DNA from: an uncultured Bacteroidales bacterium
GTDB taxonomy: Bacteria; Bacteroidota; Bacteroidia; Bacteroidales; F082
Assembly: GCA_937906455.1 (NCBI GenBank)
Contig: CALCYT010000042.1
Location: forward strand, 1-20,642
Direction of reading: 5' to 3'
DNA: 20,642 bases
Each line of letters begins with the position of its first letter. Within the stretch, counting starts at the first letter, position 1. This document shows positions 7,513-16,900 of the stretch, piece by piece. Both the position numbers and the translations under genes were made by a program. The notes below the pieces were generated by a model that saw only the letters and a program-made list of their open reading frames with translations, made no database searches and was not told the DNA's origin.

Positions 7513-7542
7513 CAGATAAAAGAGTAGAGAGTAGGGAGTAGA
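7501..7542. repeat. 7-bp tandem repeat spanning the purC stop codon
   Basis: Six consecutive heptamers are visible: GATAACA, GATAACA, GATAAAA, GAGTAGA, GAGTAGG, GAGTAGA, with a related GAAAAAG next. The consensus is GA-N2-A-N2 and the array has two sub-families (GATAA.. and GAGTAG.). It covers the final codons of purC and the spacer up to the terminator. Such short-unit arrays expand or shrink by slippage. Confidence 0.7.
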
Positions 7543-7543
7543 G

Positions 7544-7580
7544 AAAAAGCCTTGTAAATCGAAGATTTACAAGGCTTTTT
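7544..7580. terminator. Bidirectional intrinsic terminator between purC and tRNA-Glu
   Basis: A perfect 17-bp inverted repeat (7544-7560 and 7564-7580) surrounds a 3-base GAA loop. The arm begins with five A and ends with five T, so the RNA from either strand would form a GC-containing stem with a U-run at its 3' side. It serves purC on the plus strand and tRNA-Glu on the minus strand, whose 3' end is only 1 base away. Confidence 0.92.
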
Positions 7581-7581
7581 G

Positions 7582-7653
7582 TATCGGGTAAGGGAATCGA
7601 ACCCTTATTTCGACAGTGAGAGTGTCGTTACCTAACCGTTAGTAGAACCCGAC
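7582..7653 (-). tRNA. tRNA-Glu(CUC)
   Basis: The minus strand folds as a full cloverleaf of 72 bases. Acceptor stem GTCGGGT/ACCCGAT (first pair G-U), D-arm TAC/GTA with GG in the loop, anticodon stem CGACA/TGTCG around loop CTCTCAC giving anticodon CTC (7620-7618), a 4-base variable region, and T-arm AAGGG/CCCTT with loop TTCGATT. The discriminator is A and CCA is not encoded. The anticodon reads GAG (Glu). The D-stem has only three pairs and the first acceptor pair is a wobble, so the structure is slightly atypical, but all arms form. Transcription is probably driven by the box at 7667-7674 and stopped by the adjacent hairpin. Confidence 0.9.
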
Positions 7654-7666
7654 CTCAATCGCGCTG

Positions 7667-7700
7667 CAAAAATACATAAAATATCTTTACCTCCAACAAA
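7667..7700 (-). promoter_or_regulatory. Candidate promoter of tRNA-Glu
   Basis: On the minus strand the -7 box TATTTTTG (7674-7667) fits TAnnTTTG and lies 13 bases before the tRNA 5' end. Upstream, TTTGTTGG (7700-7693) supplies a TTG at 7696-7694 with a 19-bp spacer, the expected -33 spacing in Bacteroidetes. This would let the tRNA be made independently of the GT9 operon upstream. Confidence 0.55.
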
Positions 7701-7750
7701 AAAATAAAAATTTTTCAGACACCGGTTATTTGCAGTCAAAGAATTGGCTT

Positions 7751-8734
7751 TTAATCTTTTAACTTTATCACAACTTTATCAGTATCAATCATTTGCATGC
7801 ATTTGAAATGTCCTTTGGGGCATTTCTTATAACCCAATTTCGAGCATGGACGGCATTTAAGGTTTTTAATCTCCATGATATTCAATGTATTGTTGGAGTT
7901 TTTCGGGTAATATTGGTACATGCCGAACTCCGGCACCGTGTTGCCCCACACCGACACCATCGGCTTGTTGAACGCCGCCGCTATGTGCATCATGCCGGTA
8001 TCACCGGTGAGTACTGCCTTCGACATCTTGACGATGGAGGCTGACTGTTCCAAATTAAGCAACCCCACAGGATTCCATACGTTTTCGCCGACTGCATCGG
8101 CTATGGTTTTCGCTCGCTTCATGTCGCCGGGACCACCAAGGAGAATCACGGGTTCGTCAAGGTTTTCGATGATTTTCACGACTTTGTCGGTAGGCATAAC
8201 CTTGGTGTTATAGCTGCCGCCCACCACAATGGCGTAGAAACCGTTTCGGAACTCCTCCGGGAGGTCAGGCTCCTGCATCATGTTCGTCTCCGAGATGTAG
8301 AACTCAAGCCCTCTGCCGTCGTTTTTCACATCAAGTGGCTTGACGGCCTCAAAATACCTGTCAACGATGTGAACCTTGGGTAACTTGTTGATTTTAAACG
8401 TGGTGAGAAGCATCTTCTTGAAATCTAACTTATGAAAGGAATGATGCTCGCAATGTAAGGCGCGACAAACTCGTTTGGAACGGTTATTCTTCTGTAAATC
8501 AACGATATAGTCGTATTCTTCTTTTTTCAGTTCCTTGATAACCTCACGAATGGAGCCTGAATACTCGAAAGTCTTGTCAACGTATGGGTTGTTATGTGAC
8601 AGGCTTGCGAATTTATCTTTCGTAAGTACATGAAGCTCAACGTCATCGTCCATCTGCCGCTTGATGCAGCGTATCACGGGAGAAGTCAGGACAATGTCGC
8701 CAATGGAGCTGAAACGGATAAGTAATATTTTCAT
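7751..8734 (-). CDS. Glycosyltransferase family 9 (heptosyltransferase-type)
   Basis: The 327-residue cytoplasmic protein has the GT9 pattern of ADP-heptose:LPS heptosyltransferases: N-terminal MKILLIRFSSIGDIVLTSPVIR (the RFS..GD..L..P motif), a central linker, and a C-terminal donor-binding half with VILLGGPGD and TGDTGMMHIAAAFNKPMVSVWGNT. A Cys-rich stretch near the end (CRPCSKLGYKKCPKGHFKC) is common in GT9 members. It likely adds a sugar to LPS core or a related glycan; the acceptor cannot be told. It is the last gene of the minus-strand run, 11 bases after the nucleotidase stop. Confidence 0.9.
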   Translation of the reverse strand: MKILLIRFSSIGDIVLTSPVIRCIKRQMDDDVELHVLTKDKFASLSHNNPYVDKTFEYSGSIREVIKELKKEEYDYIVDLQKNNRSKRVCRALHCEHHSFHKLDFKKMLLTTFKINKLPKVHIVDRYFEAVKPLDVKNDGRGLEFYISETNMMQEPDLPEEFRNGFYAIVVGGSYNTKVMPTDKVVKIIENLDEPVILLGGPGDMKRAKTIADAVGENVWNPVGLLNLEQSASIVKMSKAVLTGDTGMMHIAAAFNKPMVSVWGNTVPEFGMYQYYPKNSNNTLNIMEIKNLKCRPCSKLGYKKCPKGHFKCMQMIDTDKVVIKLKD

Positions 8735-8745
8735 TTTTATGCGAT

Positions 8746-10191
8746 TTATTCTTCGACTATTCTAATATCATAACGGCTAACATTTTGATAGTCAATGTCT
8801 TTATGGTCTTTAAGATATAAAAACTCGGCATCGTTGGCATTCAGGCCGCTGTCGTTCATACTCAAGCAATTGCCTTTGGCCCAAAGAGCCATGTAACTGT
8901 TAATCGTCACTTTATAAACCTTGTCGGGATCGATGCGCTTGCCGTCAACAAACGCCTTGGCGGAGGTGTATAGCCCGCTGCCCTCAGCCGATGTCGCGTA
9001 ATCAATGGTGTAAGTGATGCCAGAGACATGAGTGCAGTTGTGGTCTTTTATTGATGCGATAACTAAGTAATCCTCCACTTGTTTGCCTGTCATCTCTGTG
9101 ATAACCAATGAGTTATTAAATGGGTCGAGATTATAGATGTCGGCTTTGGTGATGTCGCCGCCATGCATATTGTCGAACCGCACGCCTCCCGGATTCTGCA
9201 TAGAAATATCTGTTTTTGTCAGATAACGCTGAGCGTCGGCCATAAATGCGCCGAGAGCTTTTTTGTCGTTGAAAGGTGTTTTGGCAAGACCTATCACCTT
9301 CTGGAACTCCGGCTCGGCATAGTATTTGTCAACTTCCTTTCGGACGGCTTCGTCAACTTTGTTAACTTTCGTTAAATCAATAACTTGCGCTTCTTTTGAA
9401 ACGACTTTCCCATCAACGATTTTAAGTTTCGTGACGGTGGTGGCCTTCAGATAATACTTCGACTGGGTGTAAAGCACCCCGTTGTCGAACTGTTGAGTCC
9501 ATAAATCGTGGGAATGACCGCCGATAATGAGGTCAAACTGAGGATATTGCGCCGCAAATTCAAGCTCCTGCGACTTTCCGCAATGCGACAGAAGCACAAA
9601 AACGTCGCAGCTGTCACGCAGATAGAGATAATCCTTGATTTTATCTTTAGCGTCAACAAAATCAACGTTTTGCAAGTTTTTCACATGTGCGCTTGGACGA
9701 CCCTCGTTGGAGGTCTCTATCAAGCTTAAGATGATGATTTTCAGGTCTTTCCCGTTGATTTTTTTTGTAATGGTGACATAATCAGGAAGGTCGATGTCTG
9801 GATAGCCGGTGAAGAAAGTGTTCGCGCAGACGAGCGGGAAATCGGCGTTTTGCACGAAATACCTTATCCCGTCGATGTTGCCGTCAAACTCATGGTTGCC
9901 AAGTGCCGACGCCTCAAACCCTATTTTGTTCATCAACGATATCATCGGCAGATTGGGATGCTCTGGATATTTGTCGTTGCAGGCGTTGCCTGTGCGGTTG
10001 TCGCCGGCACTCACGACAAGAAGCTCCGGGTAAATAGCGCGCAAACTGTCGGCAATATAAGCCAATTTGGGCAAGACCTCAATATGCGCATGCATGTCGT
10101 TGACCGAAAGAATCACAAGCTCTTTCTGTTGCTTTGTGGTGCACGAAATCAGCAATATGCTGATAATCAACAAGTTAAATAAACGTTTCAT
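8746..10191 (-). CDS. 5'-nucleotidase family metallophosphatase lipoprotein
   Basis: The 481-residue protein begins with a lipoprotein signal (MKRLFNLLIISILLISC, lipid-modified Cys17). The metallophosphoesterase core carries the metal ligands: D32-x-H34, D64-N65 in SAGDN, N99-H100 in GNHEFD, H203 in LSHCG, and H226-x-H228 in GGHSHD. The C-terminal half (from about 300) has the 5'-nucleotidase C-domain features MQNPGGVRFDN and LDPFNNSLVITEMTGKQ. It likely hydrolyses nucleotides or related phosphate esters in the periplasm or at the outer membrane. It overlaps dus by 4 bases (ATGA). The exact substrate is unknown. In some related envelopes the two halves are separate genes, but here they are fused as in UshA. 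Confidence 0.92.
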   Translation of the reverse strand: MKRLFNLLIISILLISCTTKQQKELVILSVNDMHAHIEVLPKLAYIADSLRAIYPELLVVSAGDNRTGNACNDKYPEHPNLPMISLMNKIGFEASALGNHEFDGNIDGIRYFVQNADFPLVCANTFFTGYPDIDLPDYVTITKKINGKDLKIIILSLIETSNEGRPSAHVKNLQNVDFVDAKDKIKDYLYLRDSCDVFVLLSHCGKSQELEFAAQYPQFDLIIGGHSHDLWTQQFDNGVLYTQSKYYLKATTVTKLKIVDGKVVSKEAQVIDLTKVNKVDEAVRKEVDKYYAEPEFQKVIGLAKTPFNDKKALGAFMADAQRYLTKTDISMQNPGGVRFDNMHGGDITKADIYNLDPFNNSLVITEMTGKQVEDYLVIASIKDHNCTHVSGITYTIDYATSAEGSGLYTSAKAFVDGKRIDPDKVYKVTINSYMALWAKGNCLSMNDSGLNANDAEFLYLKDHKDIDYQNVSRYDIRIVEE

Positions 10192-11147
10192 ATTATCAGA
10201 TTATTTTCGTTAAATATTATCCCAACGGCATCTTCATATTCATCCAAATGATTGACTTTCTTTACTTTACGCCAAACATTTTGTGGGTCATCGAAGATGT
10301 TCATCATATATTTCCAAAGCTCTTTCATGCTGCCGATTATTTTCGGGCTTCCGCCGGCATGCCGCAAACGCCCGGCGTACAGATCGACGACGAAATTATG
10401 CAGACGAACTTTTCTATCTGTCTCATTATCAATATGTTTGATGTCTTCCGCAAGGAAAGGATTGGTTAGCAGGCCACGTCCAAGCATTATCGAAACTTTA
10501 TTGTTGGCATCGCTGAGGCAATCTGCGACGTGTAGATATTTGTCAACGGTGAAAATATCACCATTATACACCAAAGGCTTATTGATAACAGGTATCAGTT
10601 TTTTGAATTTGTCGAGCGACGCCTCGCCGGTGTACATCTGCTTCCCGATGCGGGGATGGATGATTATCTCGCTGAAATTCAATGAGTTAAAAGCATCAAC
10701 AAATGCCAAAATCTCGTCATCGGCATAATATCCGAGCCGGCATTTGACGCTGAAACCGATTCCTTCGATATGCTCAGACACATCTTTCAGCATCTCAATG
10801 GCGCGAGTAGGAGCCGCCATAAGCCCGCAACCTCGAGTTTTGTTGGCGACACGAGGGAAAGGGCATCCCATATTGAGGTTAAATTCTTTATAACCAATTG
10901 ATTTACAATGATTTGCAAATCTAACTATTTCTTCCGCTTTGTTACTCAAAATTTGCGGAACAATGGTGTTCACATCGTTAAAGTCAGGGCAAATCTCGTC
11001 GCCACGCAGGATTTTCGAGTTGTCTTTCTGGATTCCGGTGAAAAACGGGGTGTAATATTTGTCGATACCGCGGAAATGCTTGCGGAAAACATTGCGGTAA
11101 ACGACGTCGGTAATCCCTTGAAACGGTGCAAGACTCAGTGTTTCCAT
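10188..11147 (-). CDS. dus: tRNA-dihydrouridine synthase
   Basis: The 319-residue flavoprotein reduces uridine to dihydrouridine in tRNA D-loops. The N-terminal SLAPFQGITD, the central NLNMGCPFPRVANKTRGCGLM (90-110, catalytic Cys95), SVKCRLG, IIIHPRIGKQMY and the FMN-binding VYNGDIF / IMLGRGLL segments follow the Dus TIM-barrel order. The subfamily is closest in feel to DusC/short-form Dus, but I would not assign a specific letter. The start overlaps the end of lnt by 13 bases, and its stop overlaps the nucleotidase start. Confidence 0.93.
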   Translation of the reverse strand: METLSLAPFQGITDVVYRNVFRKHFRGIDKYYTPFFTGIQKDNSKILRGDEICPDFNDVNTIVPQILSNKAEEIVRFANHCKSIGYKEFNLNMGCPFPRVANKTRGCGLMAAPTRAIEMLKDVSEHIEGIGFSVKCRLGYYADDEILAFVDAFNSLNFSEIIIHPRIGKQMYTGEASLDKFKKLIPVINKPLVYNGDIFTVDKYLHVADCLSDANNKVSIMLGRGLLTNPFLAEDIKHIDNETDRKVRLHNFVVDLYAGRLRHAGGSPKIIGSMKELWKYMMNIFDDPQNVWRKVKKVNHLDEYEDAVGIIFNENNLII

Positions 11148-12784
11148 TGTTTTCCGGTGATTAGTTTTACAATGGTCAGTGCGACGAGCAATGCTGTCAG
11201 GAAGACCGAAATCTTATATAAGACATCGCCATAACGGACATAAAACGTCTGTTTGTCGTTGGTTTTTAAGGTGTTACGTAAGGCCGTCTGTTCCCAGTAA
11301 CGGCTTTGTGCAATGATGTCGCCCCTTTGGTTGATAAACCCCGAGATGCCTGTGTTTGCCGAGCGTGCCACGCTTCTTCGTGTCTCGATGGCGCGCAGTT
11401 TCGAGAACTCCAGATGTTGTTTGTGTCCCGGAGAGTTACCCCACCAGCCGTCATTAGTGATGACGAACAGCATATCGGCACCTTTTCTGACAAATTCCGT
11501 GACATATCCGCCAAACACCGACTCGTAGCAAATCAAGGTGCCAACTTTATGATTATCAAATACTAACACTCTTGCTTCAGAGTCTTTTTTCAATGTCCCG
11601 ACGGTACCTCCGAGGTCGAGGGCACTATCTTTCAGCATCCTTAGAATCCACCACGACGGCATAGCCTCAGCGCCGGGTGTCAAGCGCGATTTATGATACA
11701 TCTGGATGGAGTTCTTGGTGATGAGTGCCGCCGTATTGTACGAGTAGAAATATTTGTCGATGTCGATGAATCGTCGTGCTGCGAAATCGTTCTCAAAGCC
11801 TTCCGGCACCAGTCCGTTAGTACTCAAACCAATCACGTAACACGTCTGGGGAAATGCGTTGATAAATCTACGTAACTCTCTGATAGAGTAATACTTATCA
11901 ATTCGTTCCAACCAAATATCCTCTTGTACTGCCGATTCAGGACTCACCACAAAACGGGTGTTTTCGGTCACTAAAGGAGCCGCCACTGAGAGGTTTCGCT
12001 CCATTATTTGCCTCGGATTAAGGGTAAACTCCTCTGAATAAGGGTCGAGATTGGGTTGAACCACAATGATTTCCACCGCTTCGCCGGTCTCTTTATAAGA
12101 ATGATATTGTATCTTGCTGATTATCAGAGGGATAAATAAGACGCAGAGTGTTAAAACAGCATATTTTTTGCTAAAAGAAGATTTCTCGACTCCGCTGCGC
12201 TCCGCTCGAAATGACAGGGGGGAAGAATGCTCCGCTCGAAATGACGAACACAAGAATTTGTAAATCAATATGTTTGCTGTCAAGACCCAGATAGTGCCGC
12301 CGGCGATGCCTGTGAACTCATACCATTGAACCCATGTGTGGTAGTGCGAGAACACATTGCCAAGGTTGAGCCACGGCCAGTTGAGTTGCCAGTGCAGATG
12401 CAGATATTCAAAGGCTAACACAAAGATTATCAGCACATAATAACCTTTTTTATTGTCATAAAGACGGGTCTTCACAAAATGGTAAGCCCAAAAGACTATT
12501 GTCATGAAAAGGCTGTTAAGCACAATCATGCCGATGGTGCCCAATGCGGTGGTTTTCCACACCCACCATGTCGTCAGGGCGTTCCATATCACGAAAGTGA
12601 TGAAAGAAAGCCAGAAAACACTGCCTTTTTCAGGATTTTCTTTGTCACCAAGTCTGTCTTGCAGATACAATAATGGGACGAAGGCCACGAATGCGAGCGG
12701 GACGAGGCCTCTCACAGGCCACGCGGCGGCAATCAAGAGGCCGCTCAACACCGCCAAGATAACTTTTGTCGTAGTCTTCATCAT
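11135..12784 (-). CDS. lnt: Apolipoprotein N-acyltransferase, with repeat-derived in-frame insertion
   Basis: Lnt adds the third acyl chain to lipoproteins in the inner membrane. The 549-residue protein has several membrane helices in the first ~225 residues, a periplasmic nitrilase-like domain (about 236-500), and a final helix near 520-545. The catalytic triad expected for Lnt is visible: E283 (SPESA), K365 (YHKSRL) and C419 (LICYES). Residues about 180-203 (SFRAEHSSPLSFRAERSGVEKS) are unlike the rest. They are encoded by a repetitive palindrome-like DNA element and sit in a loop between predicted helices. The protein is somewhat longer than the ~510-residue E. coli enzyme, partly for this reason. 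It overlaps holB by 4 bases and dus by 13. Its product matters for the lipoproteins encoded nearby. Confidence 0.93.
   Translation of the reverse strand: MMKTTTKVILAVLSGLLIAAAWPVRGLVPLAFVAFVPLLYLQDRLGDKENPEKGSVFWLSFITFVIWNALTTWWVWKTTALGTIGMIVLNSLFMTIVFWAYHFVKTRLYDNKKGYYVLIIFVLAFEYLHLHWQLNWPWLNLGNVFSHYHTWVQWYEFTGIAGGTIWVLTANILIYKFLCSSFRAEHSSPLSFRAERSGVEKSSFSKKYAVLTLCVLFIPLIISKIQYHSYKETGEAVEIIVVQPNLDPYSEEFTLNPRQIMERNLSVAAPLVTENTRFVVSPESAVQEDIWLERIDKYYSIRELRRFINAFPQTCYVIGLSTNGLVPEGFENDFAARRFIDIDKYFYSYNTAALITKNSIQMYHKSRLTPGAEAMPSWWILRMLKDSALDLGGTVGTLKKDSEARVLVFDNHKVGTLICYESVFGGYVTEFVRKGADMLFVITNDGWWGNSPGHKQHLEFSKLRAIETRRSVARSANTGISGFINQRGDIIAQSRYWEQTALRNTLKTNDKQTFYVRYGDVLYKISVFLTALLVALTIVKLITGKQWKH
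12179..12245 (-). repeat. Dispersed repeat element embedded in the lnt reading frame
   Basis: On the plus strand the 37-base element begins GATTTCTCGACTCCGCTGCG and ends in GCTCCGCTCGAAATGAC (12199-12215). That 17-bp end is repeated at 12229-12245, exactly 30 bases later, so the frame is kept and FRAE is encoded twice. The sequence (read the other way: GTCATTTCGAGCGGAGC...GAGAAATC) is a widely seen dispersed repeat type in bacterial genomes, normally intergenic. Here it is inside a gene without breaking it. Confidence 0.75.
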
Positions 12785-13917
12785 TTGATTCTCAATAGTT
12801 TAGACATCTTACAGCTGTCATCCATGAAGACAATAGACGCATTGGCGTTGCGTTCTATCTGGTTGATGCTTTCCTCGAAGAGCTCGCATATCTGCGCCAC
12901 GTTTCTGTTATGCACGAAAGGCGCGAAGTTTCTTGTGAAGTTCTTTTCATCGGTGGGAAGCATCACGTCATCAGGCATATTGTTATTGAATAACAATGAG
13001 TTATGGAATATATTCAATCCATATTCGAGAAATTCCTTTTGTTTCTCACGACCGAGTGGCTTTATTTCGTTTGCCACCAAATCGATGAGTTCGGGCAGTG
13101 CGCCTTTGAAACAATAACGCATCCATTTCTGGAAGATGTTGGCATAAAGTTGCTCATCCTCATGGTCTTGAGCGTAACGTTTCGCCAAAATCCAGTTGCC
13201 GTTTGCCAATGCCGCAGCATCGTAAGCCTCTTGCTCGCCGCATCCAAAGCGTTGTGTCAGAGCATGTTGCGTTTCCTGAAGACTTAATTTCGGCACTTTG
13301 ACCATCATGCAGCGTGAGCGTATGGTGGTGAGCAGTTCTTCCTGATTCTCAGCAATCAGTATAAACAGCGTTTTCTCGGGCGGTTCCTCAATGAGCTTGA
13401 GTAACTTGTTGGCGCTCTGCATGTTAAGCTTCTCGGCCATCCAAATAATCGCGATTTTATACTCGGCCTCAAAAGCCTTGAAATTGAGTTTGCGCATAAT
13501 TGTCGCCGCGTCGCGTACATTGATGATGCCTTGCTTGTTTTCTATATCAAGTTTGACAAACCAATCAGGCAAATCAGCATATCCTTGACAATCAGTGAGA
13601 TACTCGCGCCAATCGGTGAGGAAAAGGTCTGACTCCGGATTTTGTTTCACCTCTTTATTGGTCGCTGTCGGAAACACAAAATGCAAATCGGGATGGGTGA
13701 GCGACATATATTTCCTGCACGAGGGGCATACACCGCAACTATCTGATTCTGAACGGTTTGTGCAGTTGATATATTGTGCGTATGCCAACGCCAACGGCAT
13801 CTTGCCACTGCCTTCGGGACCTAAAAACAGTTGCGCGTGCGACACACGACTGTCCTTAACGCTCTGTATCAGGCGTCGCTTCAAGTCGTCATGTCCTATC
13901 ACATCAGCGAAAAGCAT
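12781..13917 (-). CDS. holB: DNA polymerase III delta' subunit
   Basis: The 378-residue protein belongs to the clamp-loader AAA+ family. It shows HAQLFLGPEGSGKM (27-40, a P-loop with Met in place of the usual Thr/Ser), a four-Cys zinc module (C52, C61, C64, C67), SANKLLKLIEEPPEKTLFILI, and the TTIRSRCMMVKVP segment that is typical for delta'. Delta' opens and loads the beta clamp; it does not itself hydrolyse ATP, and the altered P-loop agrees with this. Its start codon shares one base with the stop of the upstream protease gene (TAATG). The C-terminal third (about 230-378) is the less conserved collar region. Confidence 0.92.
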   Translation of the reverse strand: MLFADVIGHDDLKRRLIQSVKDSRVSHAQLFLGPEGSGKMPLALAYAQYINCTNRSESDSCGVCPSCRKYMSLTHPDLHFVFPTATNKEVKQNPESDLFLTDWREYLTDCQGYADLPDWFVKLDIENKQGIINVRDAATIMRKLNFKAFEAEYKIAIIWMAEKLNMQSANKLLKLIEEPPEKTLFILIAENQEELLTTIRSRCMMVKVPKLSLQETQHALTQRFGCGEQEAYDAAALANGNWILAKRYAQDHEDEQLYANIFQKWMRYCFKGALPELIDLVANEIKPLGREKQKEFLEYGLNIFHNSLLFNNNMPDDVMLPTDEKNFTRNFAPFVHNRNVAQICELFEESINQIERNANASIVFMDDSCKMSKLLRIK

Positions 13918-16900
13918 TATCTCTTCACGATTTTTGTCGTAGAAATATTTCCTTTTTTGTCGAAAATCCTGACGAAATAGATTCCATCGGCAAGACCGGC
14001 GATGTCAATTGATTCTGAATCACTTATCTTTTTGTCAACGACTTTAAGCCCTATTGTGTTGAAAATCTCGACAAATTGTATGTCGTCGCCTTTCACATAA
14101 ATGACATTGTCGGCAGGGTTGGGATAAATAGCGGCATTATTGTCACTGACAACGTTTTCTACGTTGAGAATCACTGTGTTACCAGGGAAGGTGATGTCGT
14201 CAACCCAGCAAACATATTCATCCACAGCACCGTTTTGAGCTGTATAATAGCACAGTTCGATGGTATGATTGCCTGCCTGCAACGGTTTTGAATATAACGT
14301 CCAGTCGTGGTCGCCGTAAAGCAAATCGACAGCCATATTGTCGATGTAAACAATCAGCGTGGCTCTGTTGTGCATGATGTGCATATTATGATAGAAGGAG
14401 AACTCGCCGTCGGTGGTGTTTTCCATCTCGATGATTATCGAGGAGGACTGATGGTTGGTGATTTTGCCGCATTGTGCGCTGAAGTTGCCGCTATGTGCCA
14501 GAGTATCAGTGATAAACCAATGCGCATCGCCTGCATGTTGCCAGTTGAGATGCGAGAAATCACCCGTCTCGAAGTCTTCCTTCACGGTACCGATGGTGAG
14601 AGTGATGCTCTTATTGTCGGAATACTGACCTGATATGGCACTCATATTAACAGTGAGAAATGTTCCTTCAGGAGTGTCTGCCGCAATGGTTATCAATATG
14701 GTACCCTCAAAAATGTCGTTGCTTGGAATGTCTGAGATTTCCACGTCATTGACGTCAACCGTCACGTAATCGGTATTTGTCATGCCATGAAGATAAGGAT
14801 TCTCAGCTGTCTTATGACCTGTGTTCTTACCCGACACTGTTATTTGGAAAGTCTCACCCGGGTCGAGGAAGCCATTGTCGTTGCCATACAGCTCCTGATA
14901 ACCTATCTCATTGATAATCAAGTTAGGAGCTTTAGCCATAAACATGATGTTACGGTTCCACACATGAGTGCCGTCGGTGCAGCTCATCACAAAATCGACG
15001 TAGGTGCCGTCGGGGATGTTGTTTGCCACGTCAATGTTGAAAGCGTCGGCGATGGTTACCATCTCGCCTGCGTTGACAGTGCCTATGTTCACTGTTGATT
15101 TGGTGAGCGACACATATTGCGACTCCGAGTTCAATGTCGCGGTCACGTCGGTTGCATCGACAAGGCCGGCATTTTTAAATTCGACATCCATTGAGATGGA
15201 GCGACCGTAATCGAAATCTCCATGAATATCAACGCTTTGAGGATAGACAAAAGGTTCATTGTCGTTTAATCCGATTATTGTCATTGTTTGTGGCAGCGCG
15301 TTAGGTCCGGTGATGATAAGTCGCAGAGTGTCAGTCACATCGAGAGCCTCAGCGAAGACGATGTCGGCATTTCCATTCTCATCGGTCATGCCGAAAGCGA
15401 GCAGTTCGCCGTCATGATATATGCTGCAACGGAAGTTGCTTTGAGGCACTCCGTCTTTGAGTACTGTCACCGGCGTGGTTGTCGTCCCGAGTGTCAGGGC
15501 TGATTCAAAACTCACTTCAGGGCGGAAAGGCTCATCGAGCCAAGGGCACACCGCCACATCGCCTAAGATATTGATATCGTAGATGTTCCAACGCATTGCG
15601 CCGTCATCGCCCCACGGGGTTGTGACATACGGTGCCGTCATTATCTTCATCTCCACGAAGGCCGTCCCGATATAAGGCAGACGGTCGTTGTAGTAGGCAT
15701 CGACAAACTCACGATGCAGGTGGGCTGCCATGCCATCGCCCCACGGCACATACCATCCGTAGCGGGAATTGCCCGTGGTGGCCACGAAGCCTGTTGAGAT
15801 GTTGACCATACGCTCAAGGATGCAGGTGTGGGTGAAGTCACCGCAGATGCAGCCGTGAGAATGGAAGAAGTTATAGTTGTGGTTCACGCCGTCGAGCTGC
15901 GCGAAAGAGGCGTCGTTGGTGCTGGAGACATACCATCCCGCCACGTAATCGGTGTTGGCGTGACCCACGTGATGCACATATTGTCCGCCATATTGGTTGA
16001 TGGCGTTTTTGAAAATAGCTCCGCTCCATCCCGACGGACTTCCTTCGTAAATCTTGATGAAATTATAATCTTCAGGGATTCCGACGGTGGTATAATCATA
16101 GTCACTGCTGCCGCCGATGAGTCTGTTGAGGTCGGTGCTGCCGTAATAGCCGTCGCCGAGATGCTCAGCGCCGAGGATGACGTCTCTCAACTCGCCGAGC
16201 ACAGGGTTGGCCTGATACTCTAAGGTCTTGTGCATCATATTGTTAAACTGCGTCTCGTTGTTGAAAGGCATACGGCCTATCGCAAGTTCCGGCAGCAAGT
16301 CGTCTTCGCCCACCTCACCCCAAATGCCGTCGTTGTCGTCGTCCCAGGTGCCGTCGAGACACACGAAATACATGTCTGCCGGAAGGTTGTCCTGCTCCGA
16401 GCCGGCGTCGCAATAAAGGGCGCGCCATGGCACCACGTTGGAGTCGCCGCCGAGGAGAACCATCATAATGCCTTCATTCTCATACTCTTGAGAGATGTAG
16501 TCGCGCATCGACTCAGCGTCGTCACGGCCTTGACCTTCAGCGATGATGTCTTCCAATGCCGTCACATGTGTGCGGAGACCGCGAGCCTCATAAAAGGCGA
16601 CGTATTCATCGAAATGCGACACCCATTCCTGCGGTGTTATGACAAGCAGCTCATATCCGCCGATGGAGCGGGCGCGAGTCTTGTAATCCTGCACCGCCTC
16701 GGGGTTCTGCGCCAGACGCTCAACACGAGCCTGCACCTCAGGAGTCATCCATAACATATTGCTTCTGTCTGATTTTGAAGCCGTTACGCTGATGGTGACA
16801 GTCGCTGACGTGGCGTAAGACACCTTACCTGTGGCAGGGATATATCTCACAGGCGAGAACTGCGCGAAAGCAAACGAGCATCCGTTGAGATATCGGGTAC

